Below, piece by piece: positions 1 through 6,382 of a stretch of 12,052 nucleotides of DNA. Each line of letters begins with the position of its first letter. The stretch's first letter is position 1. The position numbers were made by a program, and so were the translations under genes. Under the pieces are notes generated by a model. It was not told the origin of the DNA. It made no database searches and was given only the letters and a program-made list of their open reading frames with translations. The stretch is taken from the NCBI GenBank assembly GCA_023388385.1, contig JAEWGK010000026.1:1-12052 (forward strand). Reading direction: 5' to 3'. This DNA comes from Actinomycetes bacterium. Lineage in GTDB: Bacteria; Actinomycetota; Actinomycetes; Mycobacteriales; Mycobacteriaceae.

Positions 1-491
1 TCTGCCACCGGCTGTCGACGATGCAGCGCCCGGGCCTGCGCGGCATCCCGTTCACGTTCGTCCGCGTCGATCGCGCCGGCAACATGTCCAAGCGCCAGTC
101 GGCGACGGGCTTCCACTTCACGCACTCGGGCGGCACGTGCCCGCTGTGGAACGTCTACGAGACGTTCAGCTACCCCGGCAAGGTCATGCGCCAGGTGGCG
201 CTCATGCCGGACGGCCGCACCTACCTGTGGATCAGCCGCACGGTCGAGCACCATGCGGCGCGGTTCAACCGCCCGGGCAAGATGTTCGCCATCGGCCTGG
301 GCTGCGAGGCCCGCCACGCGGAGCGCACGGTCTACGCCGACGGCCTGGACCTGTCGGACGAGGACGCGGCCACGCCCATCGGCGCCGGCTGCCGCGTCTG
401 CTCCCGCGACGACTGCCCGCAGCGGGCGTTCCCGCCGATCCACCGGGCGATCGACGTCAACATGCACCGCTCCTCGGTCGCGCCGTACTGA
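1..491 (+). CDS. ramB: RamB-type transcriptional regulator, C-terminal part (5' truncated by window)
   Basis: This is the last 162 codons of a gene whose start lies left of the window; the frame is open from base 3 to the TGA at 489-491. The protein matches what I know of the C-terminal domain of RamB and related ScfR (short-chain fatty-acid responsive) regulators. It has the conserved run [19 protein letters not shown], then a cysteine-containing segment (GLGCEAR) and near the end [18 protein letters not shown] with three clustered cysteines. In C. glutamicum RamB represses genes of acetate and glyoxylate metabolism; the DNA-binding HTH would be in the missing N-terminal part. The clustered cysteines could bind metal or sense redox or a ligand, which is inference. 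It is convergent with, and overlaps by 35 bp, the minus-strand gene ending at 457. In C. glutamicum, as I recall, sdhCAB is divergent from ramB, so it may lie just off the left edge. Confidence 0.85.
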   Translation, partial: CHRLSTMQRPGLRGIPFTFVRVDRAGNMSKRQSATGFHFTHSGGTCPLWNVYETFSYPGKVMRQVALMPDGRTYLWISRTVEHHAARFNRPGKMFAIGLGCEARHAERTVYADGLDLSDEDAATPIGAGCRVCSRDDCPQRAFPPIHRAIDVNMHRSSVAPY

Positions 492-753
492 CCCGCGCGC
501 CCCCGTCCGCGCGGGACCGTCCGCGGGCGCGCCGGTGCGCCGCGTTCATCTCCCGCATCATCTCCGCCAGCTCCGGGTCCTCCCGGACCATGAGCACCAG
601 CTGGCAGTCCTCCGGGCCGGAGGTTCCGGGCTGGCAGGCGGTGCAGAACTCGCCGGCGCGAACGGGGCACCTCGCCTGCGGGATGCGACGGCGCCACCCG
701 GCGGCCCGGGCGCCCGCGGCGCCGCGCCCCCTCGATCCCGCGTCGTCCGGCAT
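457..753 (-). CDS. Small four-cysteine protein, probable DUF6767 family
   Basis: A 98-aa protein of unknown function. The conserved-looking core is residues 28-60: CPVRAGEFC, then TACQPG and GPEDC, giving cysteines 29, 37, 40 and 50 in a CPx6CxxCx9C pattern, followed by an acidic and hydrophobic helix-like stretch (about 51-70). This pattern resembles the small actinobacterial DUF6767 proteins (CPxRxGEPCTxCQPGxxGPxDC); the assignment is from memory. The N-terminal 25 and C-terminal 25 residues are Arg/Ala/Gly-rich and low in information. The ATG at 753 is chosen because GGGAGGAGG lies directly upstream (positions 767-759). Four cysteines suggest zinc or another metal, which is inference. It converges on ramB and its last 35 bases overlap the ramB 3' end. 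A -10-like TAGCGT lies at 810-805, about 50 nt upstream. Confidence 0.72.
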   Translation of the reverse strand: MPDDAGSRGRGAAGARAAGWRRRIPQARCPVRAGEFCTACQPGTSGPEDCQLVLMVREDPELAEMMREMNAAHRRARGRSRADGGARVSTARPRSGAC

Positions 754-756
754 GCG

Positions 757-767
757 CTCCTCCTCCC
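757..767 (-). promoter_or_regulatory. Shine-Dalgarno that fixes the start of the DUF6767-like gene
   Basis: Read on the minus strand this is GGGAGGAGGAG, ending 3 nt before the ATG at 753. It is one of the strongest SD sequences in the window and the main reason to prefer this short start over the longer open frames that overlap here. Confidence 0.65.
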
Positions 768-1029
768 GGCCATGCGCGTCCGCACGTCACGCATGTCCCC
801 GTCCACGCTACGCCCCGCGGGGCAGCTCAGGATCGGGCCGTCCACGCGGACGCCCCGCATGGCCGCCTCGTGCGCGCCCCTCGCACCGCTCGGCGATCAC
901 GCACACCGAGCGGCGCCAGCGGCACCGGCTCCACGGTGGGCGGCCGAAGGCGCGGCGGCGCCGTCGGCACCGGCGTAAACGTCCCGCAAGAATCGGGGAC
1001 GCCCCCTGGTCATGGGCGATGGGGCCTCG

Positions 1030-1035
1030 TAGCAT
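1030..1035 (+). promoter_or_regulatory. Possible -10 box for the 90-aa membrane protein gene
   Basis: TAGCAT fits the actinobacterial TANNNT -10 pattern and would start a transcript near 1042, leaving a leader of about 40 nt that contains the hairpin at 1053-1072 and the SD at 1074-1080. No good -35 is visible. Weak evidence. Confidence 0.3.
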
Positions 1036-1052
1036 GGTCGGGACACGACGAC

Positions 1053-1072
1053 GGGGCGGGAGCGACCGCCCC
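1053..1072 (+). promoter_or_regulatory. Leader hairpin just upstream of the SD of the 90-aa membrane protein
   Basis: GGGGCGG (1053-1059) pairs perfectly with CCGCCCC (1066-1072) across a 6-nt loop. The SD AGGAAAG follows within 2 nt. The hairpin could influence translation initiation or attenuate read-through transcription, but no T-run follows and function is inference. Confidence 0.35.
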
Positions 1073-1083
1073 CAGGAAAGGCG

Positions 1084-1356
1084 GTGGACGGCATGTCCCC
1101 GGAGACGACGGACCAGGCCCTGTTCCTCACCTCCGCCGTGACCTCGGCGCTGGCGGTCATCGGCACGGTCGCCGCGGTCATCGCGGGCCGGCCGCCGCTG
1201 GGCGAACTGCTCGTCCCCGGCGCGCTGCTGGGCCTGCTCGCCGTGACGCTCGGCGTCATCGCCGGACGTCGGCCCCTCATCGTCGCGGGCGCGGCGGCCG
1301 CCCTCGCCGCGCCGGCGGCATGGCTCCTCGTCGAGCAGGCCGGCGTCCTCGGCTGA
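1084..1356 (+). CDS. Small three-helix membrane protein, paralogue of the protein at 10046-10309
   Basis: A 90-aa hydrophobic protein with three predicted transmembrane segments at about residues 13-34, 41-60 and 65-85; no enzymatic motif. The stretch LGELLVPGALLG (39-50), followed by AVTLG, a GR turn and LIVAGAAAA, aligns with LGDLLIPGAVAG and LVVAGVAAAA in the 87-aa protein at 10046-10309, so the two are paralogues. Function unknown. The GTG at 1084 is preferred because AGGA at 1074-1077 lies 6 nt upstream; an ATG three codons later (1093) is a poorer fit to that SD. It converges on the ABC ATPase gene of the bacteriocin operon with only 19 bp between stop codons. A role in bacteriocin immunity is conceivable from position, but the second copy far from the locus argues for a general envelope function. 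Confidence 0.75.
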   Translation: MDGMSPETTDQALFLTSAVTSALAVIGTVAAVIAGRPPLGELLVPGALLGLLAVTLGVIAGRRPLIVAGAAAALAAPAAWLLVEQAGVLG

Positions 1357-1361
1357 GGCGC

Positions 1362-1385
1362 CGGCGGCCGTCGGGTCAGCCGCCG
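1362..1385. terminator. Possible bidirectional terminator between convergent genes
   Basis: CGGCGGC (1362-1368) and GCCGCCG (1379-1385) form a 7-bp stem with a 10-nt loop, in the 19-bp gap between the stop of the 90-aa membrane protein and the stop of the ABC ATPase, whose TGA lies in the loop. No T-run on either side. The position fits a shared terminator but the stem is short and such repeats are common at this GC content. Confidence 0.3.
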
Positions 1386-2020
1386 AACCGCAGGACGTCG
1401 TCGGCCCGCTCCAGCAGCCGCGGGTCGTGCGTGACGGCGATGGCGGAGCCGCCGACGCCGACGTGGTCGCGGACGTGGTCGGCGAGCAGTCCGGCGTTGG
1501 CGTCGTCGAGCGCCGACGTCGGTTCGTCGAGCAGGAGGATCTCCGGGTCCTGGACCGCCAGGCGGGCCAGCGCCACGCGGTGGCGTTCGCCGCCGGAGAG
1601 GCTGCCGGCCCGACGCGGCAGCAGATCGGCGGGCAGGCCGAACGCGTTCAGCGCCGTGGTGAGCGCCGCGGTGTCGCGGGCAATCCCCCGGCCGAGGATG
1701 GAGAAGTTCCGGCGGACGCTCCAGGCGGGGACGATGCCGGCGTTCTGGAAGCAGTAGCCGATGGTGCGGCGCAGATGCCGGCGCCGCTCCCGAGCGCTGA
1801 ACCGGCTCAGCGCGCTCTCGCCGAACCGGATTTCGCCGACGTGGACGGGGACCAGGCCCCCGAGGGCCAGCAGCAGGCTGGTCTTGCCGCAGCCGCTGGG
1901 CCCGGCGACGGCGAGGAAGGTCCCCGGTTGGAGGGTGAAGGACAGGTGCTCCCAGAGAATCCGGCCGTCGACGGTGTAGGCCAGGTCCTCGACGCGGACG
2001 ACGGGTGCGGTGGCGGCCAT
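1376..2020 (-). CDS. ABC transporter ATP-binding protein of a lactococcin 972-type bacteriocin locus
   Basis: A 214-aa single nucleotide-binding domain, normal length for a stand-alone ABC ATPase. Visible motifs: Walker A GPSGCGKT (40-47), Q-loop Gln92 in CFQNAG, signature LSGGE (141-145), Walker B ILLLDEP (161-167) with Glu166, D-loop SALDD, and H-loop His198 in VTHD. All catalytic residues are present. The subfamily looks like the MacB/LolD-type ATPases that work with FtsX-like membrane partners. The ATG at 2020 follows the stop of the membrane protein gene by 1 nt, with GAGGAGA as SD inside the end of that gene. It should energise the membrane protein encoded immediately upstream; in lactococcin 972-type clusters this pair is thought to handle export or self-immunity. 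It is the last gene of the operon. Confidence 0.9.
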   Translation of the reverse strand: MAATAPVVRVEDLAYTVDGRILWEHLSFTLQPGTFLAVAGPSGCGKTSLLLALGGLVPVHVGEIRFGESALSRFSARERRRHLRRTIGYCFQNAGIVPAWSVRRNFSILGRGIARDTAALTTALNAFGLPADLLPRRAGSLSGGERHRVALARLAVQDPEILLLDEPTSALDDANAGLLADHVRDHVGVGGSAIAVTHDPRLLERADDVLRFGG

Positions 2021-2021
2021 G

Positions 2022-3992
2022 TCAGATCTCCTCGAGGGCGATGACGGTGGTGGAACGGAGGGACGCGGCGAGCAGGGCGGCGACCACCCCGGCGATGACC
2101 GCACCGACGGCCGGCCCGATGAGGGCCGCGGGCGCGGGATCCGGGGCGCCGACCGCGGCGCCGGCCGCGGCGACAAGCGTCGCCACCGCGGCCGAGACCG
2201 CGACGGCGCCGCCGTGGATGCGGGCGAATCCGTCTCCGACGCAGCGGCGCAGGAACGCCTGGGGACGCCGGATCCGGGCCAGCGACCAGGCGGCGATGGC
2301 GGTGGACAGCACGGCCACGCCGGAGGCGACGACCGCACCCGTCGACCGGGCCATCTTCTGCAGGTCGCGGCGATCGGCGTCGCGCGCCGACGTCTCCGCC
2401 ACGGACGCGACCCCGACGACGACGTCGCCGGCTCCGGTCCGGCGGACGAGATCCCGGTAGCGCCCCGCGTCGTCGTAGGCGATGGCCGTCGCCAGCTGCG
2501 TCGGCTCGAGCACCGCGGGCGGATCGTGGATGACGACGAGCACCGGGTTGCGGCGGAAGGAGTCCCCGGGCCGGAAGTACCGGTAGTCGAGCAGGGGCAC
2601 GACCACGTCATCGTCGTACGTCGCACCGGTGATCGCCGGCGGCCGCGCCCCGCCGCGTAGCTCGGCCCAGAACCGGGTCATCTCCTCCAACCCGGCGGCG
2701 GTCAGCGGCGTGCCCGGCCCGGGGTCGACCGGGGTGAGGATGGTGACGCCGTCGTCGGCGACGCGGTCCAGCAGATCCGGGCGCCAGGCGGCGAGGAAGG
2801 CGGTGTCGACGGCCACGGCCTCGCCCTCGGCGAAGCCCTTCACCCGCGCGGAGAGCATCGCCCGGCCATCGGCGTACATGGCCCGGGCCACATCGCCGAG
2901 CTGCGGATCCGCCGTACCGGCCCGGGCGCCGCGGACCTCGTAGCCCAACGTGGGCAGAATCAGATCGGGATGGGCCGCCCGCCAGGCGTCGGCGACGGCG
3001 GCGTCGGCGGCGAGCTGCCGAACGGCGTGGACGTCGCGAATGCCATGGCCGCAGATGCCGACGGCGACGACGGCGACGGCGGCTGCGACGAGGCCGACGG
3101 CGCGCACGGGCACGACTCCGGCGATCCGCTCGGGCAGGCGCAGGCGCGCGGAGACGATGAGGCCCAGCACCATGCCGCACGCCACGGCGGCGAACGCACC
3201 GGCGCCGAGCACCGTCGCGACACCCGAGGGCCCGGCGGCGGCCGGGCGCCCCACCCCGAACGCCACGACGGCGGCGAGTGCCAGCGGGGGCGCGGCCGCG
3301 GCGACGGCTGCGGCACCAGGGGCCGCGACCAGCACCGGCCCCCAGCTGCGGATCACCGGCATCCCGACGGATCGCTGCAGGCTCCGCGAACGCAGCATCC
3401 CGGAGACGATGAGCATGCCCATGAGCCCCAGGACCAGGAGCGACAGCGCCATCGTCGCCGCCCAGCCGGAGCCGATGGCGCCGCCGAGCATCCACGGTAC
3501 GGGCGACTGCGCCACGGTGAGCCAGGACTCGACTCCCGCGGCGTGCAGGTCCTCGAGCACCGGCACCGCGTCCTGCGCCGCCCCGAAGAAGAAGTACGAG
3601 CCGGACGCCGGGCCCGCCCCGGGGTACGGTGCGATGAGCGGAACCGGATCCCGATCGGGATACGTCACCGCGTTCCAGGCGGCCTCGCCGTGCGCATCCG
3701 GCGACGGGTACACCTCGTAGCCGGATCCGGCGGGATTATTGCGGTACAACGTCACCCCGTGGCGTGCGGCCGACGATGCCAGCAGCTCGGTGACCCGTGC
3801 GTGCGCGCCGGGGTCGCCGAGATTCTCCACGGCGATGCTACCCCGGGCACCGAGCGGACCCTCCAAGGCGGCGTCGGCGAGGTGGAAGTGGGCTCCGGCG
3901 GCGCCGACGGCGCCCAGGAGGACCGCGAAGAGGGCGAGCACCGCGCCCCAGGCACGGCCGGGGCGCACCACCCGCCGCAGTTCACGCCCCAT
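2022..3992 (-). CDS. Bacteriocin-associated integral membrane protein (ABC permease, lactococcin 972-type locus)
   Basis: A 656-aa membrane protein. Hydrophobic segments lie near residues 16-36, 177-200, 220-246, 255-281, 297-314, 553-573, 594-615 and 622-644: eight helices with two large extracytoplasmic domains (about 37-170 and 315-550). This is the architecture of the bacteriocin-associated integral membrane (DUF1430-like) proteins that accompany lactococcin 972 precursors, related in layout to FtsX/MacB permeases. Sequence identity to a named member cannot be tested here, so the call rests on topology, length and context. The ATG at 3992 overlaps the TGA of the bacteriocin gene as TGATG and has no clear SD, which suggests translational coupling. 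An in-frame TTG at 4004 would add four residues but lacks an SD. The partner is the ATPase 1 nt downstream. It may export a factor, extrude bacteriocin or confer immunity. Confidence 0.85.
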   Translation of the reverse strand: MGRELRRVVRPGRAWGAVLALFAVLLGAVGAAGAHFHLADAALEGPLGARGSIAVENLGDPGAHARVTELLASSAARHGVTLYRNNPAGSGYEVYPSPDAHGEAAWNAVTYPDRDPVPLIAPYPGAGPASGSYFFFGAAQDAVPVLEDLHAAGVESWLTVAQSPVPWMLGGAIGSGWAATMALSLLVLGLMGMLIVSGMLRSRSLQRSVGMPVIRSWGPVLVAAPGAAAVAAAAPPLALAAVVAFGVGRPAAAGPSGVATVLGAGAFAAVACGMVLGLIVSARLRLPERIAGVVPVRAVGLVAAAVAVVAVGICGHGIRDVHAVRQLAADAAVADAWRAAHPDLILPTLGYEVRGARAGTADPQLGDVARAMYADGRAMLSARVKGFAEGEAVAVDTAFLAAWRPDLLDRVADDGVTILTPVDPGPGTPLTAAGLEEMTRFWAELRGGARPPAITGATYDDDVVVPLLDYRYFRPGDSFRRNPVLVVIHDPPAVLEPTQLATAIAYDDAGRYRDLVRRTGAGDVVVGVASVAETSARDADRRDLQKMARSTGAVVASGVAVLSTAIAAWSLARIRRPQAFLRRCVGDGFARIHGGAVAVSAAVATLVAAAGAAVGAPDPAPAALIGPAVGAVIAGVVAALLAASLRSTTVIALEEI

Positions 3993-4279
3993 CAGTGTCG
4001 CCAATACGTCGCGTTTCCACCCAGCGTGGCCCTGATGCCCGCCTTCGATTCAACCCCCTTCGGAACGGTGGGGGAACGGTCACATGCTTTCGCGTTGCAG
4101 GCGGTACTCCCATGCGGGACGCCATGGTGCTGATAGTTCGACCAGACCCGCTTGATGGTGTAGCTGACCCCATGGTTCCACACTCCACCTCCCACATGCG
4201 AGATTTCAGCGGCGGCCACCCCGGCGCCACCAAGGAGCGGCGGACTCGCAACCCCTGCAGCAAGCACCTTCCTCGTCAT
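3992..4279 (-). CDS. Lactococcin 972 family bacteriocin precursor
   Basis: A 95-aa secreted peptide. Residues 1-24 form a Sec-type signal peptide ending in VAAA before Glu25, predicting a mature peptide of about 71 aa. The mature part has the family pattern: a Gly/Trp start (VGGGVWNHGV, 29-38), an SNYQHH motif (48-52, compare SNYHH in lactococcin 972), HGSTACN (56-62, compare THSAT), a Lys/Gly-rich middle, and a C-terminal KAGIRATLGGNATYW end. Lactococcin 972 itself binds lipid II and blocks septum formation; whether this peptide does the same is inference. Cysteines 61 and 66 could form a disulfide, and as I recall mature lactococcin 972 has none. The ATG at 4279 has a clear SD (AAGGAG, 6-nt spacing). 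It is the first gene of the operon with the membrane protein and ATPase. Its base composition looks less GC-rich than its neighbours, suggesting acquisition. Confidence 0.9.
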   Translation of the reverse strand: MTRKVLAAGVASPPLLGGAGVAAAEISHVGGGVWNHGVSYTIKRVWSNYQHHGVPHGSTACNAKACDRSPTVPKGVESKAGIRATLGGNATYWRH

Positions 4280-4285
4280 CTCGAT

Positions 4286-4291
4286 CTCCTT
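4286..4291 (-). promoter_or_regulatory. Shine-Dalgarno of the bacteriocin gene
   Basis: AAGGAG on the minus strand, 6 nt before the ATG at 4279. It sets the start of the precursor and therefore the complete signal peptide. Confidence 0.75.
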
Positions 4292-4322
4292 CCCGATCGC
4301 TCGTCTTTTTCGATCATGTTTG

Positions 4323-4351
4323 AGTTTGATGGCAAAACTTCAACCTGTCAA
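4323..4351 (-). promoter_or_regulatory. Promoter candidate of the bacteriocin operon
   Basis: On the minus strand a perfect -35 TTGACA (4351-4346) is followed after 17 nt by CAAACT (4328-4323), a weak -10 sharing three of six bases with TATAAT. The transcript would start near 4316, about 37 nt before the start codon. The region is the most AT-rich of the window, which fits a promoter. Alternative pairings with TTGAAG just downstream are possible. Confidence 0.55.
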
Positions 4352-4404
4352 GGCTTCTTGATCGATCCAGCGCGCCGCGACAGGATAAACGCCCCCATCC
4401 CGGC

Positions 4405-4426
4405 CGTCCCGGCACGCGCCGGGACG
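4405..4426 (-). terminator. Terminator-like hairpin downstream of lpd
   Basis: CGTCCCGGC (4405-4413) pairs perfectly with GCCGGGACG (4418-4426) around a 4-nt loop, about 80 nt after the lpd stop on the minus strand and before the bacteriocin promoter. Only a weak T-containing tract follows. It would separate lpd transcription from the bacteriocin operon. Confidence 0.55.
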
Positions 4427-4504
4427 CGGCGGACGCAGGGGACGGGCCCCGCGGACGGCGAGGCGGTCCGGAGGGGCGGCCCCGGGGACGGTCGATCGGG
4501 CGGG

Positions 4505-5926
<1,422 letters not shown>

Positions 5927-5933
5927 GGAATAC

Positions 5934-5963
5934 AGGGTACGCGGAGCGCCCCGCCCCCGTCAT
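5934..5963 (-). promoter_or_regulatory. Promoter of lpd, apparently leaderless
   Basis: On the minus strand TACCCT (5939-5934) matches TANNNT and ends 7 nt before the GTG, placing +1 at the start codon. ATGACG (5963-5958) is an acceptable -35 at 18-nt spacing; it lies in the loop of the terminator hairpin of the preceding small gene, so the terminator and promoter are nested. Confidence 0.5.
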
Positions 5964-5981
5964 CGGGAGGGGGCGGGGCGC
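5946..5981 (-). terminator. Strong terminator of the 36-aa gene
   Basis: GCGCCCCGCCCCC (5946-5958) pairs perfectly over 13 bp with its complement at 5969-5981, with a 10-nt loop. It begins 11 nt after the stop codon of the 36-aa gene. There is no T-run, which is common for actinobacterial terminators. Its placement is strong support for the small gene being a separate transcript. Confidence 0.7.
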
Positions 5982-5992
5982 CTGGACGATGC

Positions 5993-6103
5993 CTAGATGA
6001 TGCCGAGGATCGCCTTGATGTCGGAGAGGGTGGCGGAGCCGGTGTTGAGGAGCATGCCGAGGTACTCGCCGATGGTGATGAGGATCTGCTCGTGGGGCTG
6101 CAT
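5993..6103 (-). CDS. 36-aa small protein, candidate PorA/PorH-like envelope peptide
   Basis: A tiny ORF (ATG 6103, TAG 5995-5993) with no signal peptide. It starts MQPHEQILITIGEYLGMLL, passes through a short polar NTGSATLSD segment (20-28) and ends IKAILGII: two amphipathic or hydrophobic helices with acidic residues Glu5, Glu13 and Asp28. This size, lack of signal sequence and composition resemble the corynebacterial channel peptides PorA (45 aa) and PorH, which reach the mycolate outer membrane and are O-mycoloylated on serine. The analogy is inference; I see no firm alignment. Ser23, Ser27, Thr21 and Thr25 could be acceptors. Support for expression: AGGGAG about 10 nt before the ATG, and a 13-bp-stem terminator just after the stop. 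It is divergent from a corynomycolyltransferase gene. A type I toxin-like or leader peptide is an alternative. Confidence 0.65.
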   Translation of the reverse strand: MQPHEQILITIGEYLGMLLNTGSATLSDIKAILGII

Positions 6104-6382
6104 TCGGGGACGTCTCCCTTCGTCGGCCGGCGGCCGGGGCCGTCCGGGGCGCCGGTCGAGGCCCCGGCGCGGGGCGGCCGCATACGCGGCCAGATTCACT
6201 TCAGTAACATTAGCAACATACGTCGCAGCAGGCCAGACCCGCCGCGGACCCGGCCCCGGACCCCGCGCAGGGCGGCGAATACCCGCCAACCTGCACATAC
6301 CAGCTCGGTGGATGGCTTTCCCCCGGCGCCCGTCCAGGGTAACCTCAACCGCGACACGGCACGACCTCAGGAGGACACCACC
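6104..6382. promoter_or_regulatory. Divergent intergenic region between the 36-aa gene and the mycoloyltransferase
   Basis: A 279-bp region without another supportable ORF. An AT-rich island at about 6192-6220 (GTAACATTAGCAACATAC inside it) contains TANNNT candidates on both strands (TAACAT at 6205-6210 on plus, TAATGT at 6212-6207 on minus) and probably drives one or both genes. TAACCT at 6340-6345 is a second plus-strand -10 candidate, about 37 nt before the mycoloyltransferase ATG. AGGAGG at 6369-6374 is the mycoloyltransferase SD. Confidence 0.45.

Larger units (their letters stand above)
754..1083. other. Intergenic gap between divergent small genes, no confident gene
   Basis: About 330 bp without a gene I can support. 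It holds the SD and a possible -10 (TAGCGT, 810-805, minus strand) for the DUF6767-like gene and, for the 90-aa membrane protein gene, a possible -10 (TAGCAT, 1030-1035) and a leader hairpin (1053-1072). Minus-strand frames between 960 and 780 give peptide fragments (for example RSVCVIAERCE in one frame and GVRVDGPILSCPAG in another) that would join only by a frameshift. They could be a decayed small gene or chance; I see no SD for either. Confidence 0.5.

Noticed and set aside
2020..2626. Longer N-terminus for the ABC ATPase
   Set aside because: The in-frame extension lies within the membrane protein gene and is Arg/Ser/Pro-rich; the ATG at 2020 has an SD and gives a normal-length ATPase.
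3993..4004. TTG start at 4004 for the 656-aa membrane protein
   Set aside because: No SD before it, and the ATG at 3992 overlapping the upstream stop is the more usual arrangement; kept only as an alternative.
4328..4345. RamB-like operator (AGTTTTGCCAT) in the bacteriocin promoter spacer
   Set aside because: Resembles the AACTTTGCAAA-type RamB motif I recall at only about 7 of 11 positions and is a single half-matching site; too weak to claim that the neighbouring regulator controls the operon.
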